Shown here piece after piece: positions 1 to 7,322 of a DNA stretch of 64,000 nt. Position numbers and translations under genes: made by a program. The DNA lies in assembly GCA_910584055.1 (NCBI GenBank), contig CAJTZS010000022.1, positions 1 through 64,000 on the forward strand, read 5' to 3'. The first letter of the stretch is position 1. The number at the start of each line of letters is the position of its first letter. The notes below the pieces were generated by a model. It searched no databases. It was not told the origin of the DNA and worked only from the letters and a program-made list of their open reading frames with translations. This stretch comes from an uncultured Muribaculaceae bacterium (GTDB lineage: Bacteria > Bacteroidota > Bacteroidia > Bacteroidales > Muribaculaceae).

Positions 1-31
1 AGGTGCGCTAACCGGACTGCGCTACGCCCCG
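1..31 (-). tRNA. partial tRNA, probably tRNA-Pro (5' half)
   Basis: Read on the minus strand, the sequence starts CGGGGCG (7-nt acceptor arm), then TA, then a GCGC D-stem, a 10-nt D-loop containing GG, the matching GCGC, one A, and the first bases of an anticodon stem (CCT). This is canonical tRNA 5'-half geometry. The gene runs off the left edge, so the anticodon is not visible. A C at position 1 together with GTAGCGCAG is typical of tRNA-Pro, so the isotype is inferred. A well-placed promoter lies just upstream. Confidence 0.8.
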
Positions 32-41
32 AAAATCTTTG

Positions 42-72
42 CAAAGTTATATATAATTTTTTATAATGCAAA
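42..72 (-). promoter_or_regulatory. tRNA promoter, Bacteroidales type
   Basis: On the minus strand TTTG (69-72) is followed after exactly 19 nt by TAACTTTG (42-49), matching the primary sigma consensus of Bacteroidales (TTTG-N19-21-TAnnTTTG). The -7 box ends 10 nt before the first tRNA base, a sensible distance. Confidence 0.75.
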
Positions 73-120
73 TTTTATCGTCCATATTTATCCAAATTTT
101 ACCCAATTAAGCCAAATTCG

Positions 121-152
121 TTTGCGCGTTTGGAAGTTTTAAACTATTTTTG
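121..152 (+). promoter_or_regulatory. promoter of the steroid-reductase operon
   Basis: TTTG (121-124), a 20-nt spacer and TATTTTTG (145-152) match the Bacteroidales consensus. The predicted start near 158 gives a ~80-nt leader containing two copies of the AAACAAGCTCTTA-like motif (180-192 and 197-209) before the ATG at 240. Confidence 0.7.
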
Positions 153-179
153 TCGTTGGATATTTATTTAGAAGTTTTT

Positions 180-209
180 AAACAGGCTCTTAAGCTAAAC
201 AAGCTCTTA
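180..209 (+). repeat. two tandem copies of the AAACAAGCTCTTA motif
   Basis: Position 180-192 reads AAACAGGCTCTTA and 197-209 reads AAACAAGCTCTTA, 17 nt apart, in the leader of the steroid-reductase operon. The same 13-mer recurs at 30283-30295 and 44964-44976, always between genes. Function is unknown. Confidence 0.6.
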
Positions 210-239
210 AGTAAATTCATTTGTTGATTTGATTAACCT

Positions 240-1025
240 ATGTCTGATCTGAATTTCTTTAGCGGGGAGTTTTATTTCTCGGTTGTCGGGACGATGCTGG
301 TCTTGGCTGTAGTGGTTTTTGTCGCCTTGCAGCGTATTTCAGCCGGTTATGGGATGATGTACAGCCGGAAGTGGGGACCTTCGGTAGGCAACCGCCTCGG
401 TTGGGTGCTGATGGAGTCGCCGGTGTTTTTCGCCATGCTGCTGTTCTGGCTGCTCAGTCCTCGGCGTTGGGAACCGGCGCCGATGGTAATGGCAGTATTT
501 TTCCTCTTCCATTATTTCCAGAGATCGTTCATATTCCCTTTTAAAATCAAAGGTAGAAGCCGCATGCCGCTTGCCATTGTAGCAATGGGCATAATATTCA
601 ATCTTGTCAATTCATATATGATCGGAGGATGGCTCTTTTATGTGTCTCCTCAAGATATGTATACCGTGTCGTGGTTGTGGAGTCCGCTTTTTATCCTCGG
701 CACGATAGTTTTTTTTGCGGGGATGGCGATCAATTGGCATTCGGACCATATCATCCGTAATCTCAGGAAACCGGGGGATACGCGCCACTATATACCGCGC
801 GGTGGTTTTTACCGCTATGTGACTTCTGCCAACTATTTTGGCGAGTTTGTAGAATGGACGGGTTATGCGATACTTACATGGAGTCTTGGGGGATTGGCGT
901 TTGCCGTCTGGACTTTTGCGAATCTTGCGCCGCGCGCCCGCAAGCTGCATGCGCGTTATGAGGAGGAATTTGGAGATGAATATCGAAAACTCAAAAGAAA
1001 ATACATTCTCCCGTTCTGGTATTAA
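240..1025 (+). CDS. steroid 5-alpha-reductase family membrane protein
   Basis: This 261-residue multi-pass membrane protein has the C-terminal signature of the steroid 5-alpha-reductase family (3-oxo-5-alpha-steroid 4-dehydrogenase). The pattern runs from GMAINWHSD through RNLRKPGDTRHYIPRGG, RYVTSANYFGEFVEWTGYA and HARYEEEF to YRKLKRKYILPF at the C-terminus. The family reduces the delta4 double bond of 3-oxo-steroids with NADPH at the membrane, giving 5-alpha (allo) products. It is the first gene of an operon behind a clear promoter and is followed by a flavin reductase and two SDRs. Homologues in gut Bacteroidales, in the same gene company, act on 3-oxo-delta4 bile acids. Exact substrate (bile acid, hormone or other sterol) is inferred from context. 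A heptad repeat array starts on its stop codon. Confidence 0.85.
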   Translation: MSDLNFFSGEFYFSVVGTMLVLAVVVFVALQRISAGYGMMYSRKWGPSVGNRLGWVLMESPVFFAMLLFWLLSPRRWEPAPMVMAVFFLFHYFQRSFIFPFKIKGRSRMPLAIVAMGIIFNLVNSYMIGGWLFYVSPQDMYTVSWLWSPLFILGTIVFFAGMAINWHSDHIIRNLRKPGDTRHYIPRGGFYRYVTSANYFGEFVEWTGYAILTWSLGGLAFAVWTFANLAPRARKLHARYEEEFGDEYRKLKRKYILPFWY

Positions 1026-1063
1026 TGTTTAATGTTGAATGGGTAATGTGTAATGTCTAATGG
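1022..1063 (+). repeat. period-7 array A (6 heptads)
   Basis: Six consecutive 7-mers with the core nnAATGn (TTAATGT, TTAATGT, TGAATGG, GTAATGT, GTAATGT, CTAATGG) fill the space between the stop codon (1023-1025) and the start codon (1060-1062), overlapping both. It is nearly identical to array B at 3088-3129, also six heptads in the same operon. Most units contain TAATG, an overlapping stop/start. Confidence 0.85.
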
Positions 1064-2304
1064 AAAAGAAACTGTTTACATCGGGGAGGATTGGCCCTGT
1101 GGAATTGCGTAACCGCACTATCCGGTCGGCTGCGTTCGAGGGGATGGGAAGGGACAACGGTCCGTCGGAGATGCTCCGCGATTATCATATATCTGTGGCT
1201 CGTGGCGGCGTGGGTATGACCACCCTCGCTTATGCCGGCATCAATCGCTCGGCATTGTCTTTCAAGACGCAATTGTGGCTGCGTCCTGAGATTGTGGCTC
1301 CGTTGCGCGAGATAACCGCCGGCATTCATGCCGCCGGTGCCAAAGCCTCCATCCAGATAGGGCATTGCGGCAATATGACCCATCGCTCCACAACCGGATG
1401 CATGCCTGTGGGCGCGTCAACGGGTTTCAATCTGTATTCCCCCACATTGTGCCGTGGGCTGCGGAAGGATGAGCTTAAGCAGACGGCACTCGATTTCGGC
1501 ACGGCAGTGAAGACTGCGCGTGATGCAGGTTTCGACTGTGTGGAGGTTCATGCAGGACACGGCTATCTCATTTCGCAGTTCCTGTCGCCATACACCAATC
1601 ATCGCCGCGATGAGTTCGGAGGCAGCCTGGAGAACCGCATGACCTTCATGCGTATGTGTCTTGAAGAGGTTATGAAAGCCGCCGGTTCCGACATGGGAGT
1701 GTTGGTGAAGACCAACATGCGTGACGGATTCAAGGGCGGTCTTGAAATTGACGATTGCCTGACCGTGGCTCGTGAAATAGAGAAATGCGGGGTACATGGG
1801 ATGGTGCTGTCCGGAGGTTTTGTGAGTAAGGCTCCGATGTACGTGATGCGCGGTCAGATGCCTATTTATTCCATGACGCATTATATGAAGCAGCTTTGGC
1901 TTAAATATGGTGTCAGGATGGTTGGGAAATACATGATACCGAAAGTCCCGTTCAAGGAATTGTATTTCCTTGAGGATGCACGCCGTTTCCGTCAGGCTCT
2001 CAGTCTGCCTTTAGTTTACGTCGGAGGGGTTGTGAGTCGCGAGGGGGCTGATAAAGTTCTGGATGAAGAGGGCTTTGATTTCGTGCAGATGGGAAGGGCG
2101 TTGCTGAACGAGCCTGATTTTGTGAACCGTATGCGCGAAGAGGATAACCACCGTTGCGGTTGCGACCATGTCAACTATTGCATTGCCCGCATGTATTCCC
2201 GCGAGATGGCATGCCATAAACATTGCAAAGACCTTACCCCGGCAATCCTCCGGGAGATAGATAAAGTGAAACGTCAGAACGCGAAGGATGAAAGAGGACG
2301 TTAA
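1060..2304 (+). CDS. Old Yellow Enzyme-family reductase, probable 3-oxo-delta4-steroid (5-beta) reductase
   Basis: This 414-residue flavin-dependent reductase begins with the FMN-binding TIM-barrel signature (MEKKLFTSGRIGPVELRNRT). It has the catalytic HAGHGYLISQFLSPYTNHRRDEFGGSLENR region and a C-terminal FVQMGRALLNEPDF phosphate-binding stretch. It is a stand-alone barrel: the second flavin/NAD domain of the ~650-residue 2,4-dienoyl-CoA reductase and BaiCD/BaiH enzymes is missing. A cysteine-rich tail (near residues 363-390) resembles a degenerate Fe-S ligand region. Next to a 5-alpha-reductase and SDRs, the best reading is the 5-beta-reductase counterpart described in gut Bacteroidales that convert 3-oxo-delta4 bile acids. 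The start codon lies in the last heptad of array A. It overlaps the next gene by 17 bp. Confidence 0.8.
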   Translation: MEKKLFTSGRIGPVELRNRTIRSAAFEGMGRDNGPSEMLRDYHISVARGGVGMTTLAYAGINRSALSFKTQLWLRPEIVAPLREITAGIHAAGAKASIQIGHCGNMTHRSTTGCMPVGASTGFNLYSPTLCRGLRKDELKQTALDFGTAVKTARDAGFDCVEVHAGHGYLISQFLSPYTNHRRDEFGGSLENRMTFMRMCLEEVMKAAGSDMGVLVKTNMRDGFKGGLEIDDCLTVAREIEKCGVHGMVLSGGFVSKAPMYVMRGQMPIYSMTHYMKQLWLKYGVRMVGKYMIPKVPFKELYFLEDARRFRQALSLPLVYVGGVVSREGADKVLDEEGFDFVQMGRALLNEPDFVNRMREEDNHRCGCDHVNYCIARMYSREMACHKHCKDLTPAILREIDKVKRQNAKDERGR

Positions 2305-3091
2305 AGGGAAGACGGCGGTCGTTACCGGCGCCAGCAGCGGTATCGGTTTGTGTTTCTGCCGCGAGTTGGCGAAGCGAGGTTGCAACCTGGTGATGGTAAG
2401 CAATCAGGAGCGGGAGCTCGTTGAATGTGCCTCGGAGATTGCCTGCACTCATGGCGTGCGGACATATCCTCTGTATGAGGATCTTACTTCTCCCGCCGCA
2501 GCGGAAGCAATTCTCGGATATCTTGACAGTCACGCATTGCGGGCTGATTACCTTATCAACAATGCCGGCATATTCTCCTTCCGTCCTGTCATTGAAACCG
2601 ACCCTCGTAAGCTCGATTGCTTCATCCGCCTTCATGTGGATGCCGTCACAAATCTCAGCCGAGCGTTCGCGTTGCGGTTTAAGGAGTCAGGTAAGGGCAG
2701 AATCCTCAACATGTCGTCTATGTCGTGCTGGATGCCGATGCCCGGTATCGCGATGTATTCGGCAACAAAAGCGTATATAAGAGTGTTCAGCCGGGCGTTG
2801 CATTACGAGATGCGGGATTACGGGGTTTCTGTCACGGTTGCGTGTCCGGGAGGTATCGCCACTGATCTGTTCGGACTTTCCGAACCGTTGAAGAAATTCG
2901 CCGTTGCCATACGTGTGCTCGACACGCCTGATGGCTTTGCCCGAAAGGCTGTGAACAAGATGCTCAAAGGGAAGAAACAATATATAAACGGACTGCTCAA
3001 CCGCATCTCGATTGTGTTCGTGGCGTCGCTTCCCACCCCGGTGAGGATGCTCGTTAAGCGAAAGATGCTTGACAAAGGCATCGCAAGGTAA
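2288..3091 (+). CDS. short-chain dehydrogenase/reductase, probable hydroxysteroid dehydrogenase
   Basis: This 267-residue classical SDR has the nucleotide-binding TGASSGIG motif near residue 14, the NNAGIF motif near 94, a catalytic Ser in MSSMS near 142 and the active-site YSATK near residues 157-161. After the barrel it continues into a long C-terminal segment of the kind seen in SDRs with hydrophobic substrates (17-beta-HSD-like). In the cluster it is the natural candidate for the 3-oxo to 3-hydroxy step (3-beta-HSDH) after delta4 reduction; stereochemistry cannot be read from sequence. It starts 17 bp inside the upstream reductase gene, so translation is probably coupled, and heptad array B begins on its stop codon. 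Confidence 0.8.
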   Translation: MKEDVKGKTAVVTGASSGIGLCFCRELAKRGCNLVMVSNQERELVECASEIACTHGVRTYPLYEDLTSPAAAEAILGYLDSHALRADYLINNAGIFSFRPVIETDPRKLDCFIRLHVDAVTNLSRAFALRFKESGKGRILNMSSMSCWMPMPGIAMYSATKAYIRVFSRALHYEMRDYGVSVTVACPGGIATDLFGLSEPLKKFAVAIRVLDTPDGFARKAVNKMLKGKKQYINGLLNRISIVFVASLPTPVRMLVKRKMLDKGIAR

Positions 3092-3129
3092 TGTTTAATG
3101 TGCAATGGGTAATGTGTAATGTTTAATGG
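3088..3129 (+). repeat. period-7 array B (6 heptads)
   Basis: Six 7-mers (GTAATGT, TTAATGT, GCAATGG, GTAATGT, GTAATGT, TTAATGG) start at the stop codon of the upstream SDR (3089-3091) and end just before a GGGAG stretch. It matches array A at all but four positions, so the two are copies of one element placed at two junctions of one operon. Confidence 0.85.
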
Positions 3130-3140
3130 GGGAGAAATCT

Positions 3141-3947
3141 ATGAAGAAACTAAAGAATAACAGTAATAAAGGATTGTCTATTTCCAATATACCGGCCGGT
3201 GCTCCGGTTTTGGTTACGGGTGCCACCGGCAGCATCGGGCGCGAGATATGCCGTGCCTTGGGCCGTTTCGGCGTGCCCATGATTATGGCATGCCGTTCGG
3301 AATTGCGTTTCGCCGACACTCTGGGTGAATTGCTGAAAGAGAATCCATCGCTTCAAGCCACTTTCCTACAGTTGGACCTGAACAGTTCAGTGTCTGTGAC
3401 CGAGGCCGTGAACAACCTCAAGGGTGTCACACTTGCCGGGATTGTCAACAATGCCGGCACGATGGAGCGTCATTTCTCTTTAAGCCCTGATGGACCGGAA
3501 ACTACAATGAATGTGAACTATCACAACACTCGCTTGTTGAACCAGCTTCTGCTGCCGCAGGTGGCACGCGGAGGGTCAGTGGTTTTCACCACCTCCCTGA
3601 CGCGTCACCGCTGGGGGAAGCGTCATCTTCCCGCCACAGTGAGCGAACGTTCGTTCGGTCAGCTTTCCACATATTCCCTCTCCAAGGCTTGGATAACGCG
3701 CTTTGCAGCCGAGTTTTCAGAGGAAGGCGCGAAAAATGGCGTAAGGGTCAACTGTGCTGACCCGGGAGTTGTAGACTCCTCGATGATACGGATGGACCGA
3801 TGGTTTGACCCCATTGCCGATGTGATTTTCCGTCCGCTTATCCGCACCCCGCGCAACGGGGCTGTCCCCGCCATGCGGGCATTGCTGAGTCCCCTTTCCG
3901 GAAAAATATTCACGCTTAACAAGATATTAAACAACACGATTATATGA
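3141..3947 (+). CDS. second short-chain dehydrogenase/reductase of the steroid cluster
   Basis: This SDR of ~268 residues has TGATGSIG near the N-terminus, NNAGTM, the Ser-containing TTSLT and the catalytic YSLSK. Together with the NCADPGVV segment it looks like the retinol-dehydrogenase/WW-oxidoreductase-like branch. Two starts are possible. ATG 3126 lies inside the last heptad of array B; ATG 3141 follows a purine-rich GGGGGAGAAA stretch and starts MKKLKN, so 3141 is preferred. The role in the operon is probably a second oxidoreduction on the steroid or on its nicotinamide balance (for example oxidation of a 3-alpha-hydroxyl before reduction to 3-beta); this is inference. The stop overlaps the next ATG (ATGA at 3944-3947). 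Confidence 0.75.
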   Translation: MKKLKNNSNKGLSISNIPAGAPVLVTGATGSIGREICRALGRFGVPMIMACRSELRFADTLGELLKENPSLQATFLQLDLNSSVSVTEAVNNLKGVTLAGIVNNAGTMERHFSLSPDGPETTMNVNYHNTRLLNQLLLPQVARGGSVVFTTSLTRHRWGKRHLPATVSERSFGQLSTYSLSKAWITRFAAEFSEEGAKNGVRVNCADPGVVDSSMIRMDRWFDPIADVIFRPLIRTPRNGAVPAMRALLSPLSGKIFTLNKILNNTII

Positions 3948-6900
3948 AAAGACAGATTATAAATTGCGCAGCGATGATATTTATCGCTTCATCTGCAGCG
4001 GCGGTTAATCCGATGTGGGTGAGGGACGCGAAGATTTCCCCCGACTGTAATAAGATAGCGTTCTCCTATAAAGGAGATATTTATACGGTGTCGGCGATGG
4101 GTGGGGATGCTTCCAGGCTCACTTCCGGAGCGGCTTATGAGAGCGCTCCAATATGGTCGCCGGATGGCGGTTCGATAGCTTTCGCTTCCGACCGTAACGG
4201 AGGGAAAGACGTGTTCATTGTTCCCTCATCTGGGGGAGCGCCCCGTCAGCTCACTTTCAACTCGGCAGCCGAGACACCGGAGGCGTTCTCTCCCGACGGG
4301 AAGGAGGTGCTGTTTTCAGCCGTAATCCAAGATCCCGCATCGAGTGCGTTGGCTCCTATCCGGACACAGAGCGAACTTTATAGCGTGCCTGTTTCCGGAG
4401 GAAGGGTTAAACAGGTGCTGGCGGTTCCTGCGGTGAATGTCGCAATGGGGCCCGATGGCTCGTTTTTGTATGAAGACGTAAAAGGTCTTGAAGATAAATG
4501 GCGTAAGCATCACACTTCTTCCGTGACTCGCGACATATGGATGCACGATTCCAAGAGCGGTAAGTATGTCAACCTGACCGCGCGTGCTGGTGAAGACAGA
4601 AGCCCGGCCCTTTCGCAACGTGGTGACACGTTTTATTTCCTCAGCGAACGCGACGGCGATTCCTTCAATGTCTATTCAGCATCGTTGACCCCGGGAGCGC
4701 CCGTGCGCAAGCTCACTGATTTCAAGGATCATCCCGTGCGTTTTCTAAGTGCCGGAGCGGGCGATAAACTTGCGTTTGTGTATAATGGCGAGCTGTTCAC
4801 TATGACACCGGGTTCTACCCCGAATAAGCTTGCTGTCAATCTGGTGGACGATGCCGTCAATGACATTCAGAATATACCCTTCAGCCGTGTGCGCGGTGCG
4901 GTAGTCTCGCCGGATGGCAAGCAGATGGCGTTCACTGTCCGTGGAGAAGTTTTTGTGTCTTCAACGGAATATCCCTCCATCAAGCAGATAACCCATACCT
5001 CGGCAGTGGAATCGCGCCTTTCTTGGGGTGCTGACGGTCGGTCGCTCTATTATGGATCTTTACGTTCAGGACGGAGCAATATATACAAGGCCTCGATCAA
5101 ACGTAAGGACGACCCCAATTTTTCCAACTCTACGTTGATTGAAGAGAAGGCGATGTTCCCTGACGATGGTGTGGAGCGCGGCTATCCTTCGGTTTCTCCC
5201 GATGGCAAGAAGATGGCTTATGTTGAAGATCGCAGAATACTTAAGGTCATGGATCTAAAATCTGGAGAAACAAGGACGTTTGAAGATAAAATAACCAATT
5301 CACGCAGCGGAGGCTTCGGGGTTGAGTGGAGCCCCGACAGCAAATGGCTCACTCTCGAGATCATGAATCCGATGCATGACCCTTATGGCGACATTGCGAT
5401 TGTTAACGTTGACAGCGGAGAGTTCATTTCTCTTACGAATACTGGTTATTTCGATCAGCAACCACGCTTCACGGACGACGGTAATGCAGTGATTTTCGCT
5501 TCCGAGCGTTACGGCATGCGCAATCATGCCTCCTGGGGTTCGGAATATGACGTGATGATGGTGTTCCTGAATAAGGAGGCGTACGACAAGTTCCGCCTCT
5601 CTGAAGAGGACTATGCGCTACTCAAGGAGGTGGAGGATCAGCAGAAGAAAGCTGCGAAAAAGGATGATTCTAAAAAGAAATCCGGAAAGAAAGATAAAAA
5701 AGATGAAGGAGGGAAAGATTCAGACAAACCTTTAAATCTTGTAAAGATCGACAGGGAGGGGATTCAGGACCGCATTGTGCGTCTAACTCCCAACTCTTCG
5801 GACCTTAGCGATTATGTTGTCTCCAAAGACGGCGCTACACTCTATTACCTTTCCGCTTTCGAAGGAGGGTATGACCTCTGGAAGAAAGACTTGCGGAAGG
5901 GAGATGTCTCGCTTGTCAAGAAACTTGATGCCGGTGGCAGCGGCATACAGACCGATAAGGAAGGCAACATGTATCTTGTGGGCTCCACTGTTAAGAAATT
6001 CAATCCAAAGAGCAAGGAACTTAAGAACATATCCATATCCGGCAAGGTCAAGATAGATCCAGCTAAGGAGCGTGAAGCCATGCTCGACTATGTCGCCAAC
6101 GAGGCGCGCGAACGCTTCTATCTTCCGGAAATGCCGGTAGACTGGGAGATGTATGTGGCCAACTATCGCCGTTTCCTCCCCCATATCAATAATGGCTATG
6201 ATTTTGCAGACATGCTCAGCGAACTTCTTGGAGAGCTTAACGTGTCTCACTCTGGTGGAAGGTATTTCCCCGATGGTGCCAAAGACCAGACTGCTTCTCT
6301 CGGACTTCTTTTCGATATGTCGGGAAATGGAGATGTCGCAAAGATCGAGGAGATAGTGGCTGGCGGTCCTTTCGACCGCGCCACGACCAAGGTGCGTCCC
6401 GGCGATGTGGTGGTGGCCATCAATGGTGAGGAGACTGCCGGTGAGGGCGATTGGGAGACGTTGCTGAACAATACGGCAAGGAAGAAGACTCTCGTCTCGC
6501 TGCGCCGGCCGGCCACTGGAGAGAGCTGGGAGGAAGTAGTGTTGCCTATCACTGCTTCAGCTATGAATGAATTGCTTTACCGCCGCTGGATTAAAAGCCG
6601 CGAGGAAGCGGTGGATTCCCTTTCCGGCGGACGTCTCGGCTACGTGCACCTACGCTCGATGGACGACGGCAGCTTCCGCGACATATACTCTAAATTGCTT
6701 GGCAAATATTATAATAAAGAAGGAATTGTGATTGACACCCGCTGGAACGGGGGCGGTCGCCTGCATGAAGATATCGAAGTGCTTTTCAGCGGAGAGAAAT
6801 ATCTCACGCAGGAAGTTCACGGGCGTCCCACCGGCGAGATGCCGTCGCGCCGTTGGAACAAGCCCTCGGTGATGATAATCGGAGAGGCCAACTATAGCAA

Positions 6901-7186
6901 CGCCCATGGCACGCCGTGGGTATACAAACACAAGAAACTCGGCAAACTCGTGGGCATGCCGGTGCCCGGAACCATGTCGAGTGTTAACTGGATAACCTTG
7001 CAAAATCCCGACTTGCTGTTCGGTGTCCCCGTGGTGGCATTCCGCACGGCGGACGGCACGGTGCTTGAGAACACTCAGCTCGAACCGGACATCAAGGTTG
7101 CCAACCTCCCCGCCGATATAGTCGCAGGGAAAGACTCCCAGCTTGAGGCGGCAGTGAAATCCCTGCTGGGAGAGATAGGGAAATAG
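3944..7186 (+). CDS. tricorn-like S41 family peptidase
   Basis: This 1080-residue exported protease has a short N-terminal signal (cleavage near AAAVNP). Roughly residues 25-560 are WD40-like PD40 propeller blades, with recurring SPDG-type motifs such as WSPDGGSIAFASDR. A Lys/Asp-rich linker follows near 565-600, then a tricorn core domain, a PDZ domain near 780-870 and a C-terminal S41 domain. The S41 part shows IDTRWNGGGRL and a Ser in NYSNAHG near residue 984, where the tricorn nucleophile sits; the late acid is in LENTQLEPD. Bacteroidales members are periplasmic or outer-membrane-associated peptidases. Translational coupling (ATGA) to a steroid-modifying SDR is unexpected and has no obvious mechanistic reason. 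A strong bidirectional terminator follows. Confidence 0.85.
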   Translation: MKRQIINCAAMIFIASSAAAVNPMWVRDAKISPDCNKIAFSYKGDIYTVSAMGGDASRLTSGAAYESAPIWSPDGGSIAFASDRNGGKDVFIVPSSGGAPRQLTFNSAAETPEAFSPDGKEVLFSAVIQDPASSALAPIRTQSELYSVPVSGGRVKQVLAVPAVNVAMGPDGSFLYEDVKGLEDKWRKHHTSSVTRDIWMHDSKSGKYVNLTARAGEDRSPALSQRGDTFYFLSERDGDSFNVYSASLTPGAPVRKLTDFKDHPVRFLSAGAGDKLAFVYNGELFTMTPGSTPNKLAVNLVDDAVNDIQNIPFSRVRGAVVSPDGKQMAFTVRGEVFVSSTEYPSIKQITHTSAVESRLSWGADGRSLYYGSLRSGRSNIYKASIKRKDDPNFSNSTLIEEKAMFPDDGVERGYPSVSPDGKKMAYVEDRRILKVMDLKSGETRTFEDKITNSRSGGFGVEWSPDSKWLTLEIMNPMHDPYGDIAIVNVDSGEFISLTNTGYFDQQPRFTDDGNAVIFASERYGMRNHASWGSEYDVMMVFLNKEAYDKFRLSEEDYALLKEVEDQQKKAAKKDDSKKKSGKKDKKDEGGKDSDKPLNLVKIDREGIQDRIVRLTPNSSDLSDYVVSKDGATLYYLSAFEGGYDLWKKDLRKGDVSLVKKLDAGGSGIQTDKEGNMYLVGSTVKKFNPKSKELKNISISGKVKIDPAKEREAMLDYVANEARERFYLPEMPVDWEMYVANYRRFLPHINNGYDFADMLSELLGELNVSHSGGRYFPDGAKDQTASLGLLFDMSGNGDVAKIEEIVAGGPFDRATTKVRPGDVVVAINGEETAGEGDWETLLNNTARKKTLVSLRRPATGESWEEVVLPITASAMNELLYRRWIKSREEAVDSLSGGRLGYVHLRSMDDGSFRDIYSKLLGKYYNKEGIVIDTRWNGGGRLHEDIEVLFSGEKYLTQEVHGRPTGEMPSRRWNKPSVMIIGEANYSNAHGTPWVYKHKKLGKLVGMPVPGTMSSVNWITLQNPDLLFGVPVVAFRTADGTVLENTQLEPDIKVANLPADIVAGKDSQLEAAVKSLLGEIGK

Positions 7187-7261
7187 CCAGACCAGGCACT
7201 TCCGTGCCCGGCACTCGACGGCTGTCGCTACTGAGAAAGAGGCCGCTCAAGGCTGATTGAA

Positions 7262-7295
7262 AAAGAGGCGCATCGAGGTTTCGATGCGCCTCTTT
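7262..7295. terminator. bidirectional terminator between convergent genes
   Basis: A perfect 15-bp stem (7262-7276 with 7281-7295) closes a 4-nt GGTT loop. The arms start with AAAGAGGCGC, so each strand ends in a U-rich flank. It separates the convergent tricorn-like protease and GH128-like genes. Confidence 0.85.
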
Positions 7296-7322
7296 CCCTT
7301 TGGGAATATCTGAATCAGACGG

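Noticed and set aside
1022..1063. CRISPR or tRNA-like reading of the heptad arrays
   Set aside because: Units are 7 bp with no spacers and no cas genes are present, so they are tandem repeats and not a CRISPR array.
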